A DNA stretch of 64,000 bases. Origin: Burkholderiaceae bacterium DAT-1. GTDB taxonomy: Bacteria; Pseudomonadota; Gammaproteobacteria; Burkholderiales; Chitinimonadaceae. The notes beneath the pieces were generated by a model. It saw nothing but the letters and a program-made list of their open reading frames with translations, ran no database searches and was not told the DNA's origin. A program made the position numbers and the translations under genes. The first letter of the stretch is position 1. Every line of letters starts with the position of its first letter. Shown here piece by piece: positions 37,928-47,210 of this stretch. The stretch is from positions 62,001-126,000 of the forward strand of contig JAHRBI010000006.1 of assembly GCA_019084025.1 (NCBI GenBank), written 5' to 3'.

Positions 37928-40708
37928 ATGCCGCTGCATCACACGACTCATTTCCGACTCAGTACATTGACGGCATCGTGCCTGATGGCCTTGCCTATAT
38001 TTGCCCAAGCTGTATATGCCGACAGCGTGAATGATGAGAGCAAGGCCAGTGACAGCAAGCGTGTGCAGGCGATTGAAGTGACGGGATCACGTATCCGCCG
38101 CACCAGTAACGAAACGCCAAGCCCGGTGCAATCTATCTCGAGCGAAGCGCTCAAGGAGTCCGGCTACTCCAGTTTGGCTGACGTACTTCACAATGTCACC
38201 GCAAACAATATGGGCTCACTCACCCAGGCCAATCCCGGCGCATTTGCCGCGGGTGGTAGCGGGATTTCCCTGCGCGGGCTGACAGTGGGTGCGACACTGG
38301 TGCTGATCAACGGACATAGAATGGCGTCCTACCCGATGCCAGATGATGGTCAGCGCGACTTTGTAGACATCGCCTCCATTCCGTTCGACGCGATTGAGCG
38401 TATCGAGATTCTCAAGGACGGCGCATCTGCGGTATATGGCTCGGATGCGATGGCCGGGGTGGTCAATGTCATTCTCAAAAAGAGCTTCAAGGGCACGACT
38501 TTAAATGCAGAATCGGGGCAGAGCACCAAGCACGATGGCAAAACTACCCATCTCTCACTGACAACAGGTTTTGGCAGCGAGGATGATCGGCAAAATGGTT
38601 TTGTTTCACTTGAGTATCGCCATCAGGACCCCGTTCTGCTCATCAACCGTCCCTACCTTGCCAATGCGGACTGGACAGCATGGGGCGGACAGGATTTAAC
38701 ACCCATGAATGGCAAGCCAGCGGATGCAGATGGCACGCCCCTCGCGACCGATTGCAAACCTTGCGGCCCGGGCAATACCCGATACACGATTCAGCCGAAA
38801 ACCGAGAATGTGAATGTGCTTGCCCGATTTAATCGCCAGCTCACAGATGACTGGCATCTATCGCTGCAAGGCTCGCTCTTTACCAGCAAGGCGAAACAGG
38901 AAACGGTCTACAATGCTCTCGACGCATCAGGTCTCGTAAGCTTCAATTTCCAGCCCGGCGGCGGCGTACGTCCCTACGATCCGGATAATTTTCCCTATGT
39001 CATCACCCTGCCCGCCAACAATCCGATGAATCGTACCGGCGAACCTATGCCGTTTTCGTACAATTTTCCGGATGTTGGCCCGCAAACGCAGGAGCTGCGT
39101 ACCATTTCCTCGCGTTTTGTGGCCGAACTGAGTGGCAATTATCAAGGCTGGGATATGGATGCCAGTTTGGGCGTCACGCGAGTGCGCACCAATATGGAAA
39201 ATCGCAACTATCTGAGCATTCCGGGCCTGCAGCGCGCGCTGAATGACGGCAGCTATGTTGTGGGCGCATACAATCGTGCCGATGTGCTGGCGCGTGTCGC
39301 ACCAAGCGCTTCGTCAACTTCAACAAATGAGCTGGATTTCTTCAGCCTGCATGGCACACGTCCATTAATGGATCTGCCCGGGGGCGCACTCAGTGTAGCA
39401 ACCGGTGTAGACGTAGTTCACCGCAATCTGAATGAGCAATTCCCGGGATCATTTGCGCGTGGTGAGCAATATCATCCGATCTATTCATTTGCTATCGGTA
39501 AGCAGACGGTCAGTGCGGCATTCATCGAACTGGTGGCGCCCATTACCCGTCAACTGGAATTGGAAGCCGCGGCACGTATCGATCATTATGATACCTACGG
39601 TAGTTCCACCACGCCCAAGCTCGGCTTCAAGTATAACCCGCTGGACAATCTGGTATTCCGGGGCACCTATGCGGAAGGCTTCCGAGCACCAAATCCGGCT
39701 GAAATTGGTAACTCGGGTTCGACGTCCGGTGCACTCGTGCCATTCTACGATCCGAAGTACTGCGCGGGCGGGACACCGGCAGATGCCTATGTTCAGGCCA
39801 ATTACGACACGTTCTGCTCAATTAATCCGCCGCAGGAGCAATTGCCCAACGCACATCTTCAGCCTGAAAAATCCCGCTCCTACACCTTGGGTATGGTATT
39901 TGAGCCAACTAACTGGTTCAACCTGTCTGTCGATTACTACGATATCAAGTTACGCAACCAGATCATTGCAGTGGGCTTACTGGGTCAGCAGCAGTTTGAT
40001 CATCCAGAGCTATACGGATCGATTATCTATCGTACAACCGCGCCCATGGTGGATGCTGCAACAGGTAAAGAATACTTTCCGATCGTGTATGAAACCTATC
40101 CTTTCATCAATGCCAGCTCAACCCATACATCCGGCGTGGATATCGATGCTCGTCTGAAATTTAATCTTGGTGAATGGGGTAAGTTGACCGCAGCCACGTC
40201 CTACACGCATGTATCAAAGTTTGATATGTCATATGGTGGAAAGACCTATTCAATCGCGGGTACACATGGCCCCTCCTTCGTATCGGGCGATACCGGAGCA
40301 CCTCAAACACGTATTCAGGAAACGCTGACATGGAATCGTGGTCCGGTGGAGCTGTCGACTACGGTCAACTACACCTCCGGCATTTCGGTACTTGATCCGA
40401 CCATCGGATCGAATTCATGTACCGATGCACTGAGCGGCGAGTTTAATGGTGCAACGCCGCCCAGCCAGTTCTGTACGGTCGATGCGTTCACGACAGTGAA
40501 TCTGCAGGGGCGATACAAGGTTAATAAGCAACTGTCGTTATTTGGTTCGGTCACCAATGTGTTTGATCGCCATGCACCATACGATCTCCAGACCACTGGC
40601 GCGGCAGGATATGGCGCCAATTATGGCGGTGCTGCCTACAATCCAGCCTTGCATCAGGATGGCGCGATAGGCCGATACATCAATCTTGGGGTGACCTACT
40701 CGTTCTAA
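37928..40708 (+). CDS. TonB-dependent outer membrane receptor
   Basis: A 926-residue TonB-dependent receptor importing an unknown ligand through the outer membrane. The signal peptide is at residues 1 to about 31 (ending AVYAD). A TonB-box-like strand (AIEVTGSRIRR) precedes the plug domain (about 55-180, LNGHR-like VLINGHRMASYP and AVYGSDAMAGVVNVIL), then the 22-strand barrel with the REGFRAPN-like AEGFRAPNPAE motif, ending in the terminal phenylalanine (GVTYSF). The start is the ATG with GGAG six bases upstream. The GSRIRR variant occurs in receptors for diverse carbohydrates and siderophores, so ligand cannot be inferred. Confidence 0.9.
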   Translation: MPLHHTTHFRLSTLTASCLMALPIFAQAVYADSVNDESKASDSKRVQAIEVTGSRIRRTSNETPSPVQSISSEALKESGYSSLADVLHNVTANNMGSLTQANPGAFAAGGSGISLRGLTVGATLVLINGHRMASYPMPDDGQRDFVDIASIPFDAIERIEILKDGASAVYGSDAMAGVVNVILKKSFKGTTLNAESGQSTKHDGKTTHLSLTTGFGSEDDRQNGFVSLEYRHQDPVLLINRPYLANADWTAWGGQDLTPMNGKPADADGTPLATDCKPCGPGNTRYTIQPKTENVNVLARFNRQLTDDWHLSLQGSLFTSKAKQETVYNALDASGLVSFNFQPGGGVRPYDPDNFPYVITLPANNPMNRTGEPMPFSYNFPDVGPQTQELRTISSRFVAELSGNYQGWDMDASLGVTRVRTNMENRNYLSIPGLQRALNDGSYVVGAYNRADVLARVAPSASSTSTNELDFFSLHGTRPLMDLPGGALSVATGVDVVHRNLNEQFPGSFARGEQYHPIYSFAIGKQTVSAAFIELVAPITRQLELEAAARIDHYDTYGSSTTPKLGFKYNPLDNLVFRGTYAEGFRAPNPAEIGNSGSTSGALVPFYDPKYCAGGTPADAYVQANYDTFCSINPPQEQLPNAHLQPEKSRSYTLGMVFEPTNWFNLSVDYYDIKLRNQIIAVGLLGQQQFDHPELYGSIIYRTTAPMVDAATGKEYFPIVYETYPFINASSTHTSGVDIDARLKFNLGEWGKLTAATSYTHVSKFDMSYGGKTYSIAGTHGPSFVSGDTGAPQTRIQETLTWNRGPVELSTTVNYTSGISVLDPTIGSNSCTDALSGEFNGATPPSQFCTVDAFTTVNLQGRYKVNKQLSLFGSVTNVFDRHAPYDLQTTGAAGYGANYGGAAYNPALHQDGAIGRYINLGVTYSF

Positions 40709-40722
40709 CGGGCATACAGACT

Positions 40723-40757
40723 AAAATACCCGGCCGTGAAAACGAGCCGGGTATTTT
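40723..40757. terminator. Bidirectional terminator, TonB receptor / pilin
   Basis: A perfect 12-base-pair stem (AAAATACCCGGC, loop of 11, GCCGGGTATTTT) with T-rich sequence after it on the plus strand and A-rich sequence before it, between convergent genes. It should end both transcripts. Confidence 0.85.
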
Positions 40758-40781
40758 GTTTTCCGACTGGCAGCGGATGCA

Positions 40782-41276
40782 TCAGCACCCGCTGGAAGTA
40801 AGTGCCGAGGTAACGGGTGTCGCACCATTTCCGCTATCCGCAAAGGTAAACGAGCAGTTGCCTGATGCGCCTTTAGTTGTATCGTAGATGGTGACAGTAG
40901 TAGCGGTGCCATTGGTACATGTGGATGGGCTGAGGCTAGTACCATATGAACTATCTAGCCCGGCAACCGTTGCAATGGCACAGGCATTCGGGTAACCCGA
41001 CGCCACACCCAGTCCGGTGGTTGTACCCGATAGCACAGGCAGCGTACCGCCGTCATACGCAATGCTTCCGGCAGTAGGTGAACCCGCTGCTAGCCATTTC
41101 GCATGAATGAGTCCATTCGCAGAGTTTACCGCACCAATTGCGGCGTTCATCTTTGCAATGCGTGACTCAGAGGACAGGCTGACAAATTTGGGTAATGCCA
41201 CTGCGGCCAACACACCCAGAATCACCAAGACTGCGATCAGCTCAATCAGTGTAAAGCCATTTTGTTTGCTGTGCAT
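40782..41276 (-). CDS. MSHA-type (type IV) major pilin-like protein
   Basis: A 164-residue prepilin with a short leader and the class III signal: MHSKQNG then FTLIELIAVLVILGVLAAVALPKFV, cleaved between Gly and Phe and with Glu at mature position 5. The VALPKFVSLSSESR continuation and the NAAIGAVNSANGLIHAKW helix resemble MshA pilins rather than PilA or GspG. Four cysteines in the C-terminal part (near residues 96, 117, 140 and 164) may form disulfides. The ATG follows AGGAGG. It is downstream of mshG on the same strand, with an 83-base gap that may carry a pilin promoter. Confidence 0.85.
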   Translation of the reverse strand: MHSKQNGFTLIELIAVLVILGVLAAVALPKFVSLSSESRIAKMNAAIGAVNSANGLIHAKWLAAGSPTAGSIAYDGGTLPVLSGTTTGLGVASGYPNACAIATVAGLDSSYGTSLSPSTCTNGTATTVTIYDTTKGASGNCSFTFADSGNGATPVTSALTSSGC

Positions 41277-41359
41277 TGCATCCTCCTGAACACACGCTGC
41301 GCACCATCGTTCAACTTTCACCATAGACTAGCGGGCAAACTTTCGCGTGAAAATAGCCA

Positions 41360-42583
41360 CTACTGGCGATGTAACATCGTGCTTCCAAGATCCCACATGG
41401 GAAGAAAAACGCCAAGCGCCAGTATCATGACCATGCCGGCCAATATCACAATCAGGACTGGCTCGATTCGCACACTCAGCGTTTCAATATCGTAGGCAAC
41501 CTCGCGTTCATACATGCCTGCCACTTCATCGAGCAAACCATCCATGTCGCCAGTCTCTTCCCCTACCTGAATCATCTGTAAAACCAGAGGTGGAAAAATG
41601 GTCGATGCTGAAAATACACGCAATACACTATCGCCTCGTTCAATACCTAGACGCATCAATCTAAGCTTTTCGGCAATCCACCGGTTGTCGACTACCTGTC
41701 CTACCACCATCAGGCCCTGTGTAACGGGAATCCCGCTCTTTAGCGCGAGGGCAAACGATCGTGTAAATCTCGCCATGGCGGCCTTTTGAAGGGTTCCACC
41801 TACAATGGGAAGCTTGAGCTTGGTCTCGTCCCACCAATATCTGCCCTGATCTGTACGCAGGTAATGACGTATACCCCACCCTGCACTCAGCACGAGTATG
41901 GCAATCAACCATCCATGTTTGACGGTCAGGTTTGAAACTGCAATGAGCATGCGTGTGACCAGCGGCAGCACAGCTTTATACTGGGCAAATACCTGCGCAA
42001 ATGCAGGCACGACAAAGACATTGATCACAATCATTGCCAATACCATGGCCACTAATACAAATGAGGGATAGCGCAATGCAGCCCGCACTCGCTGCCGCAT
42101 TTGCTTGTCGAATTCCAAGTGTTCGTAAAGCCGCAGGAAAATCGTATCCAGATGCCCTGTCATTTCACCTACGCGAACCATGGCGATAAAGAATGGGGAA
42201 AACACGCCACCTTCCGTTAGCGCAATTGAGAGCTCCCGCCCCGAATCCAGACTATCTCGCAAACGGCCAAGGACTAAGGCAAAGGCAGGATTGGGGCAGG
42301 ACTCGCGCAAGCCCGCAAGGGCAGACAAAATCGGTACACCCGCCTTCAGCAAGGTATGCATCTGGCGACTGAATAACATAATGTCTTCAGGCGTGACGCG
42401 CTGTCGCCTCCAATTTGCCGTGATCTGCGTCGTACTGTCAGTCGGTGTCGCATCAACAATATCAACCGGTATTAAGCCTCTAAGTCGCAGTTGCTCCACA
42501 ACACCCGTCTCACTTGGTGCGTCGAGCATCCCTTCTACCAGATTACCCAGGCCATCCCGGGCTCGGAATTGATAGCTCCCCAT
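41360..42583 (-). CDS. mshG: Inner-membrane platform protein of the MSHA/type II secretion family (MshG-like)
   Basis: A 407-residue GspF/PilC/MshG family protein that forms the inner-membrane platform on which the ATPase works. Both GspF domains are visible, with membrane helices near residues 170-190, 220-245 and 375-400. Hallmarks are FSRQMHTLLKAGVPI in the first half and FTRSFALALKSGIPVTQGL plus GEETGDMDGLLDEVAGMYERE in the second. It begins two bases after the mshE stop, so translation is closely linked. The gene name follows the mshE-mshG-pilin context; GspF would be an alternative label. Confidence 0.85.
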   Translation of the reverse strand: MGSYQFRARDGLGNLVEGMLDAPSETGVVEQLRLRGLIPVDIVDATPTDSTTQITANWRRQRVTPEDIMLFSRQMHTLLKAGVPILSALAGLRESCPNPAFALVLGRLRDSLDSGRELSIALTEGGVFSPFFIAMVRVGEMTGHLDTIFLRLYEHLEFDKQMRQRVRAALRYPSFVLVAMVLAMIVINVFVVPAFAQVFAQYKAVLPLVTRMLIAVSNLTVKHGWLIAILVLSAGWGIRHYLRTDQGRYWWDETKLKLPIVGGTLQKAAMARFTRSFALALKSGIPVTQGLMVVGQVVDNRWIAEKLRLMRLGIERGDSVLRVFSASTIFPPLVLQMIQVGEETGDMDGLLDEVAGMYEREVAYDIETLSVRIEPVLIVILAGMVMILALGVFLPMWDLGSTMLHRQ

Positions 42584-42585
42584 GA

Positions 42586-44289
42586 TCAGTCATCCTGCGC
42601 AGATACCACACGCATGGCTTCTCGCACCGTTGTCTCACCCGCAAATACACGCGCTGCCGCATGATGTTTAAGTGTTGTCCGTCCCATTTGCTCACGAGCA
42701 GCGGCAGGAAAATCTTCCACGCCAATATGACTCAGTACATCCAGCATTGAACGGTTCATGTCCAGTAATTCGTATACGGCAATTCGTCCCAAATAGCCTG
42801 TTCCACTACACTCTGCACACCCTTGCCCCTGATAGCATACGGCGGAGTGTCCACGATCCGGCAATACGGCTTCCAGCCAGGTGCGTTCATTTGCGAGAGG
42901 CGGAACAGGTGTTTTGCAGTGATCGCAGATTTTTCGAAGTAGCCGCTGCGCCACCACGCCAAGTAGAGATGTGCTCACCAAAAAGCGTGGGATACCCATG
43001 TCGATAAGTCTGGACGGTGCGCTTGCGGCATCATTGGTATGCAATGTCGAGAGTACGAGGTGCCCGGTCATTGCCGCACGCATGCCAATCTGGGCAGTCT
43101 CCTCATCACGCATTTCCCCTACGAGCAAAATGTCGGGATCTTGGCGCAGCGTAGCTCGGAGCACTCTGGCAAAGTTCAAGTCAATCTTGTCATTCACCTG
43201 AACCTGATTGATGCCCGCTAGTCGATACTCGACAGGGTCTTCTACGGTAATAATCTTGCGTTCCGCCGCGTTGAGCTCCGAGAGCGCAGCATACAATGTC
43301 GTAGTCTTGCCGCTGCCTGTGGGACCCGTCACTAACACCATGCCGTTTGAGGCATGGATCATCTGTCGAAATCTGGCCAACATTTGCATCGGCATGCCCA
43401 GGTTGGATAGATCAAGAATCCCGGTGCTTTGCGCCAGTAAACGCATCACGACGCACTCGCCATATTGTGTCGGCAATGTGGAAATGCGCACGTCTACGGA
43501 TTGGCCTTTAACCGTCACATTAAAGCGCCCGTCTTGCGGTAGCCGCTTTTCGCTGATATCCAAGCCTGACATCAGCTTGAGACGAAGAACCAGTGCCGGC
43601 AAGATTCGATTGTCAGCTTCATTTTGCAAATGCAGTAGACCATCAATGCGAAAGCGAATTTGCAGACGGCTTTCCTGAGGCTCGATATGAATATCGCTCG
43701 CGCGGATTTGGCAGGCATCTTCAAAGATGGTTTGCAGCAACTTAACGACCGGCGCGTCTTCTGCACCACCGCTTAATGCAGAGGACGCGAATTCGGAATA
43801 GGTGCCCGCCAGATCACGTTCCAGCTCTTTGGCGAGCCCACTGATTTCTTCGGTGCGTCGGTACAGTTTGTCAATTTGCAGAGCGACCTGCGATTCACTC
43901 AACACCGCAATATCGACCTCTCGCTTCAATGTGCGGGCGATTTCATCGTAGGCAAATACGTCGGATGGATCGGACATGCCCAGTAGATAAGCATCGCCTT
44001 CTTCAGCAAGCAAAATCGCACGAAATCGCCGCGCCATCGACTCCGGCAGCATGTTGACCACTCGCTTATCAAATACAAATGACCGCAAGTCGACAAACCG
44101 TATATTCAATTGCCGAGCGATGGCGACTGCAATTTGCTCGTCACTGACCATGCCACTTTCTACAAGCACGCGCCCTAAACGTCGTCCGCTGTGCTTTTGC
44201 GATATCAATGCCTGATCAAGTTGATCCTGGGTGACTAATGATTGCTGGACGAGCAACTCACCCAAACGGAATTTTTGTGGTCTTTTCAT
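42586..44289 (-). CDS. mshE: MSHA pilus assembly ATPase MshE with c-di-GMP-binding N-domain
   Basis: A GspE/PilB-family hexameric ATPase that powers pilus extension. The 567 residues start with two 24-residue MshEN motifs (8-31 and 37-60), then the N2 domain, the Walker A GPTGSGKTTT, Asp box (GRFNVTVKGQSVDVRIST), Walker B (DPDILLVGEMRDEETA), and the tetracysteine zinc site (CDHC and CAEC). The start at 44289 (MKRPQKFRLG) matches family N-termini but lacks a strong ribosome-binding site; 44319 or 44400 are possible. It is first in an mshE-mshG-pilin cluster. The other msh genes are not nearby. Confidence 0.9.
   Translation of the reverse strand: MKRPQKFRLGELLVQQSLVTQDQLDQALISQKHSGRRLGRVLVESGMVSDEQIAVAIARQLNIRFVDLRSFVFDKRVVNMLPESMARRFRAILLAEEGDAYLLGMSDPSDVFAYDEIARTLKREVDIAVLSESQVALQIDKLYRRTEEISGLAKELERDLAGTYSEFASSALSGGAEDAPVVKLLQTIFEDACQIRASDIHIEPQESRLQIRFRIDGLLHLQNEADNRILPALVLRLKLMSGLDISEKRLPQDGRFNVTVKGQSVDVRISTLPTQYGECVVMRLLAQSTGILDLSNLGMPMQMLARFRQMIHASNGMVLVTGPTGSGKTTTLYAALSELNAAERKIITVEDPVEYRLAGINQVQVNDKIDLNFARVLRATLRQDPDILLVGEMRDEETAQIGMRAAMTGHLVLSTLHTNDAASAPSRLIDMGIPRFLVSTSLLGVVAQRLLRKICDHCKTPVPPLANERTWLEAVLPDRGHSAVCYQGQGCAECSGTGYLGRIAVYELLDMNRSMLDVLSHIGVEDFPAAAREQMGRTTLKHHAAARVFAGETTVREAMRVVSAQDD
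44110..44268 (-). other. Tandem MshEN c-di-GMP-binding motif
   Basis: Residues 8-31 and 37-60 of the MshE-like ATPase form two copies of the 24-residue pattern known to bind c-di-GMP in Vibrio MshE, each starting RLG and ending in Gln, separated by five residues. In the first copy the mid-motif glycine is Ser17; in the second, Met47, Ile53 and Ile57 replace the usual residues conservatively. All RLG and Gln ends are kept. Confidence 0.8.
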
Positions 44290-44415
44290 GCATTGCACCG
44301 TAAAGCAGCAGTCCTTCATGCATTGTAGACATCCAGACTCCACTTCACCGACTGCAGACGTAACAAAGGCGCCCTGCTGAGCGCCTTCGATGACCTGCAT
44401 ATGGCGTATGCCCTG

Positions 44416-45975
44416 CTAATGTCCGCCACCGCCGCCAGTTGAACCAAACGGTGGCTTTGCCAGCCAGATGACGCCGATCAGCGCAACAAACACCATCGAG
44501 AATCCCCAGAAGATTTCGGTGGTGGCCAACTGCGCAGCCTGACGCTGAACAAGCCCCTCAAAATGCGCGTAGCTTCCGCCCACCGACATGCCGATCCCCT
44601 GCAACTTTTCCATATAACCCTGAGTGGCTGCACTGGTGCTACTGATGTGCTCCATCAAACGGGCATGGTGGAAATCAGTGTGGTGTTCCCAGATGGTCAC
44701 CGTGACTGCAGTAGAAAACCCGCCCGCCAGCGTCCGGAAGAAATTGGACAGTCCACTGGCAGCCGCCATACGCGATGGTCCGATACCGGACAGCACAATC
44801 TGGTTGATCGGTACAAAAAACAGCGCTACACCAATCCCCTGGAACAATCGCGGCATCACGATGTGCGAGAAATCAGTATCGAGACTGAAAGTACTAAACC
44901 AGTGCATGGTGATTGCGAAAATCACAAAGGATGCAGAGGCTGCGATACGCAGATCCATTTTGTGCATATTCTTGCCGACAATGGGCGACAGAATAAAGGC
45001 CAGAATCCCCACGGGTGCAGTGGCCATCCCAGCCCAGCTCGGCGTGTAGCCCATCACCGTCTGCAGCCACAGCGGGAACAGGACCGTGCTGCCCATAAAG
45101 GCAGTAATCCCGAACGACAGCGTGATCACGCCGATCCGGAAATTACGCAGCTCGAAAAGCCGTAGATCCACAATCGGATGCGGGTCGGTCAGTTCCCATA
45201 CGACAAGGAAACTGAGTGCAATGACCGCAATCACCGTCAGCGCACAGATAAAGGTTGAGCTGAACCAGTCCAGATCATTGCCATTATCCAGCATCAGCTG
45301 CAGCGCACCTACGCCCACCACCAGCAGCACGAGGCCAACCACATCGATAGGCTGCTTCACGGTCGGCGTTTCTCGCCCCTTCAGTACACGCCACGCAATC
45401 CAGCCCGAAAACACGCCGACCGGCGCATTGATATAGAAGATCCACGGCCAGCTATAGACTTCGGTGATATACCCGCCCAGCAGCGGCCCGAAAATCGGTG
45501 CCACAATCACGGTCATCGCCCAGAGTGCAAGGGCTAGTCCCTTCTTGTGTGGCGGATAATTTGCCAGTAGCAAGGTTTGCGATAGCGGTACCATCGGACC
45601 GGAGACCAGACCCTGCATCAGCCGGAAAAAAACCAGCATCGGCAGATTGGTGGCCAGCCCGCACAGCATCGACATGATGGTGAACAGGAAAACAGAGGTA
45701 AGAAAGACACGCACTTCGCCAAAGCGTCGTGCCAGCCAGCCCGTTAGTGGCACCGCAATTGCGGCGGCCACCGAATAGGAACTGATCGCCCATGTACCTT
45801 GACTGGAACTCACCGCCAGATTGCCGGCAATGGTGGGCACGGATACATTGACGATGGTGGTGTCCAGCACCTCCATGAAGGTCGCCAGCGCCACGGCCAG
45901 TGTCAGCCAGACCAGTTGCGTGCCGCGTATGGGCGGCAAGGCGCCGCCAGCAGCCTGTGTTGCAGGATTGCTCAT
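44416..45975 (-). CDS. emrB: EmrB-type multidrug efflux MFS transporter (DHA2)
   Basis: A 519-residue major facilitator of the 14-helix DHA2 family that expels hydrophobic drugs by proton antiport. Family motifs are clear: FMEVLDTTIVNVSVPTIAG in helix 1 (motif D1), GWLARRFGEVRVF (motif A) after helix 2, and AIFGPLLGGYITE-like PIFGPLLGGYITE (motif C) in helix 5. The C-terminus is glycine/histidine rich. It is the last gene of marR-tolC-like-emrA-emrB, 15 bases after emrA. With EmrA and the lipoprotein it should form a tripartite pump across both membranes. Confidence 0.93.
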   Translation of the reverse strand: MSNPATQAAGGALPPIRGTQLVWLTLAVALATFMEVLDTTIVNVSVPTIAGNLAVSSSQGTWAISSYSVAAAIAVPLTGWLARRFGEVRVFLTSVFLFTIMSMLCGLATNLPMLVFFRLMQGLVSGPMVPLSQTLLLANYPPHKKGLALALWAMTVIVAPIFGPLLGGYITEVYSWPWIFYINAPVGVFSGWIAWRVLKGRETPTVKQPIDVVGLVLLVVGVGALQLMLDNGNDLDWFSSTFICALTVIAVIALSFLVVWELTDPHPIVDLRLFELRNFRIGVITLSFGITAFMGSTVLFPLWLQTVMGYTPSWAGMATAPVGILAFILSPIVGKNMHKMDLRIAASASFVIFAITMHWFSTFSLDTDFSHIVMPRLFQGIGVALFFVPINQIVLSGIGPSRMAAASGLSNFFRTLAGGFSTAVTVTIWEHHTDFHHARLMEHISSTSAATQGYMEKLQGIGMSVGGSYAHFEGLVQRQAAQLATTEIFWGFSMVFVALIGVIWLAKPPFGSTGGGGGH

Positions 45976-45990
45976 ATTGGCTACTCCGGT

Positions 45991-47187
45991 TTACCGGGCC
46001 CGCTCGGCGGCGCGGACAGCGGCGGTAGAGACACCGGCATGATGCGCCACAATCTTGTCGGCAATTTTGGCGACTTCATCCAGACGATTCTTGTAGGCTG
46101 TCGTCACTTGTACCGGTGCAGTATTCGCTACCTGAGCCAGCGTCTCGCCATCGCGTTTGTGAGTGTCCACTTCAACCACGGTCGACAAACCTACACGCAG
46201 CGGATGCGTAGCCAGTTCCTTCGGATCGAGTGCGATGCGAACTGGGACGCGCTGCACGACCTTGATCCAGTTACCGCTCGCATTTTGCGCGGGTAACAGC
46301 GAGAAAGCGGAGCCCGAACCCGCAGCAATCCCGGCAACCTTGCCGTGATATTCAACCTTGTTGCCCCAGATGTCGGCAGTAATCTTCGCAGGCTGACCAA
46401 TGCGAATATTGCGCAACTCGGATTCCTTGAAGTTGGCGTCCACCCACAGATTATCCAATGGCACGATCGTCATGAGTGTGTTACCCGGCGCAATGCGCTG
46501 ACCTACTTGAGCAGTACGCTTCGCCACGTAGCCCGTAATCGGCGAGACGATAGCATTGCGGTTGCGCACCAGCCAGGCTTGCTCGAAATCGCTGCGCGCC
46601 TTCAGCACACTCGGATGATCCAGCACGGTTACGCCATCCAGCCCAGCCTTGGATGCAGCAAGCTGTTGCTCGACCACCTTAACCGCCTGACGGGCGCTTT
46701 CCAGCGATTCCTTGGCGTGCGCCACTTCTTCTGCAGAGATGGCCTTATCGTTCAGCAAGGGGGCACGGCGATCGTAATCCGCCTGCGCCTTGGCCAGATC
46801 TACCTTACGCTGGGCAAGCAGGGATTCGTACTGGCCAACACTGGCGTATTGCTGGCGTACGGAACGCACCACTTCGCCTAGTCGGGCCTCAGCCTGGCGC
46901 AGCCCCACTTCCGAGTCGGTTGCATCCAGTTTGATCAGATCCTGACCTGCTTCCACCTTTTGGGTTTCATCACCGTGAATGGCGATGATGGTACCGGACA
47001 CCTGCGGCGTGACATTGATCACATTGCCGCCAACGTAGGCATCTTCGGTTTCTTCTCGCTGCGACAGCACATTCACGTAATAGAAGCCGTAAGCGACTGC
47101 AGCGAGGGCAAATATCCCGCCCAGAGCCAGCATCAGAGGTTTGCGGCGCGCACTAGGCTGATCGTTGTTGAGTGGCTGATTGCTCAT
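45991..47187 (-). CDS. emrA: EmrA-type membrane fusion protein
   Basis: A 398-residue HlyD-family adaptor with one N-terminal membrane helix (LMLALGGIFALAAVAYGFYY), a lipoyl/beta-barrel core (TPQVSGTIIAIHGDETQKVEAGQDLIKLD) and a coiled-coil hairpin of about 110 residues. It links the inner-membrane EmrB with the outer-membrane lipoprotein. It lies 23 bases after that lipoprotein gene. Length and domain order are normal. Confidence 0.92.
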   Translation of the reverse strand: MSNQPLNNDQPSARRKPLMLALGGIFALAAVAYGFYYVNVLSQREETEDAYVGGNVINVTPQVSGTIIAIHGDETQKVEAGQDLIKLDATDSEVGLRQAEARLGEVVRSVRQQYASVGQYESLLAQRKVDLAKAQADYDRRAPLLNDKAISAEEVAHAKESLESARQAVKVVEQQLAASKAGLDGVTVLDHPSVLKARSDFEQAWLVRNRNAIVSPITGYVAKRTAQVGQRIAPGNTLMTIVPLDNLWVDANFKESELRNIRIGQPAKITADIWGNKVEYHGKVAGIAAGSGSAFSLLPAQNASGNWIKVVQRVPVRIALDPKELATHPLRVGLSTVVEVDTHKRDGETLAQVANTAPVQVTTAYKNRLDEVAKIADKIVAHHAGVSTAAVRAAERAR

Positions 47188-47210
47188 GTTCTTTTACTCC
47201 GGAATTCGGT

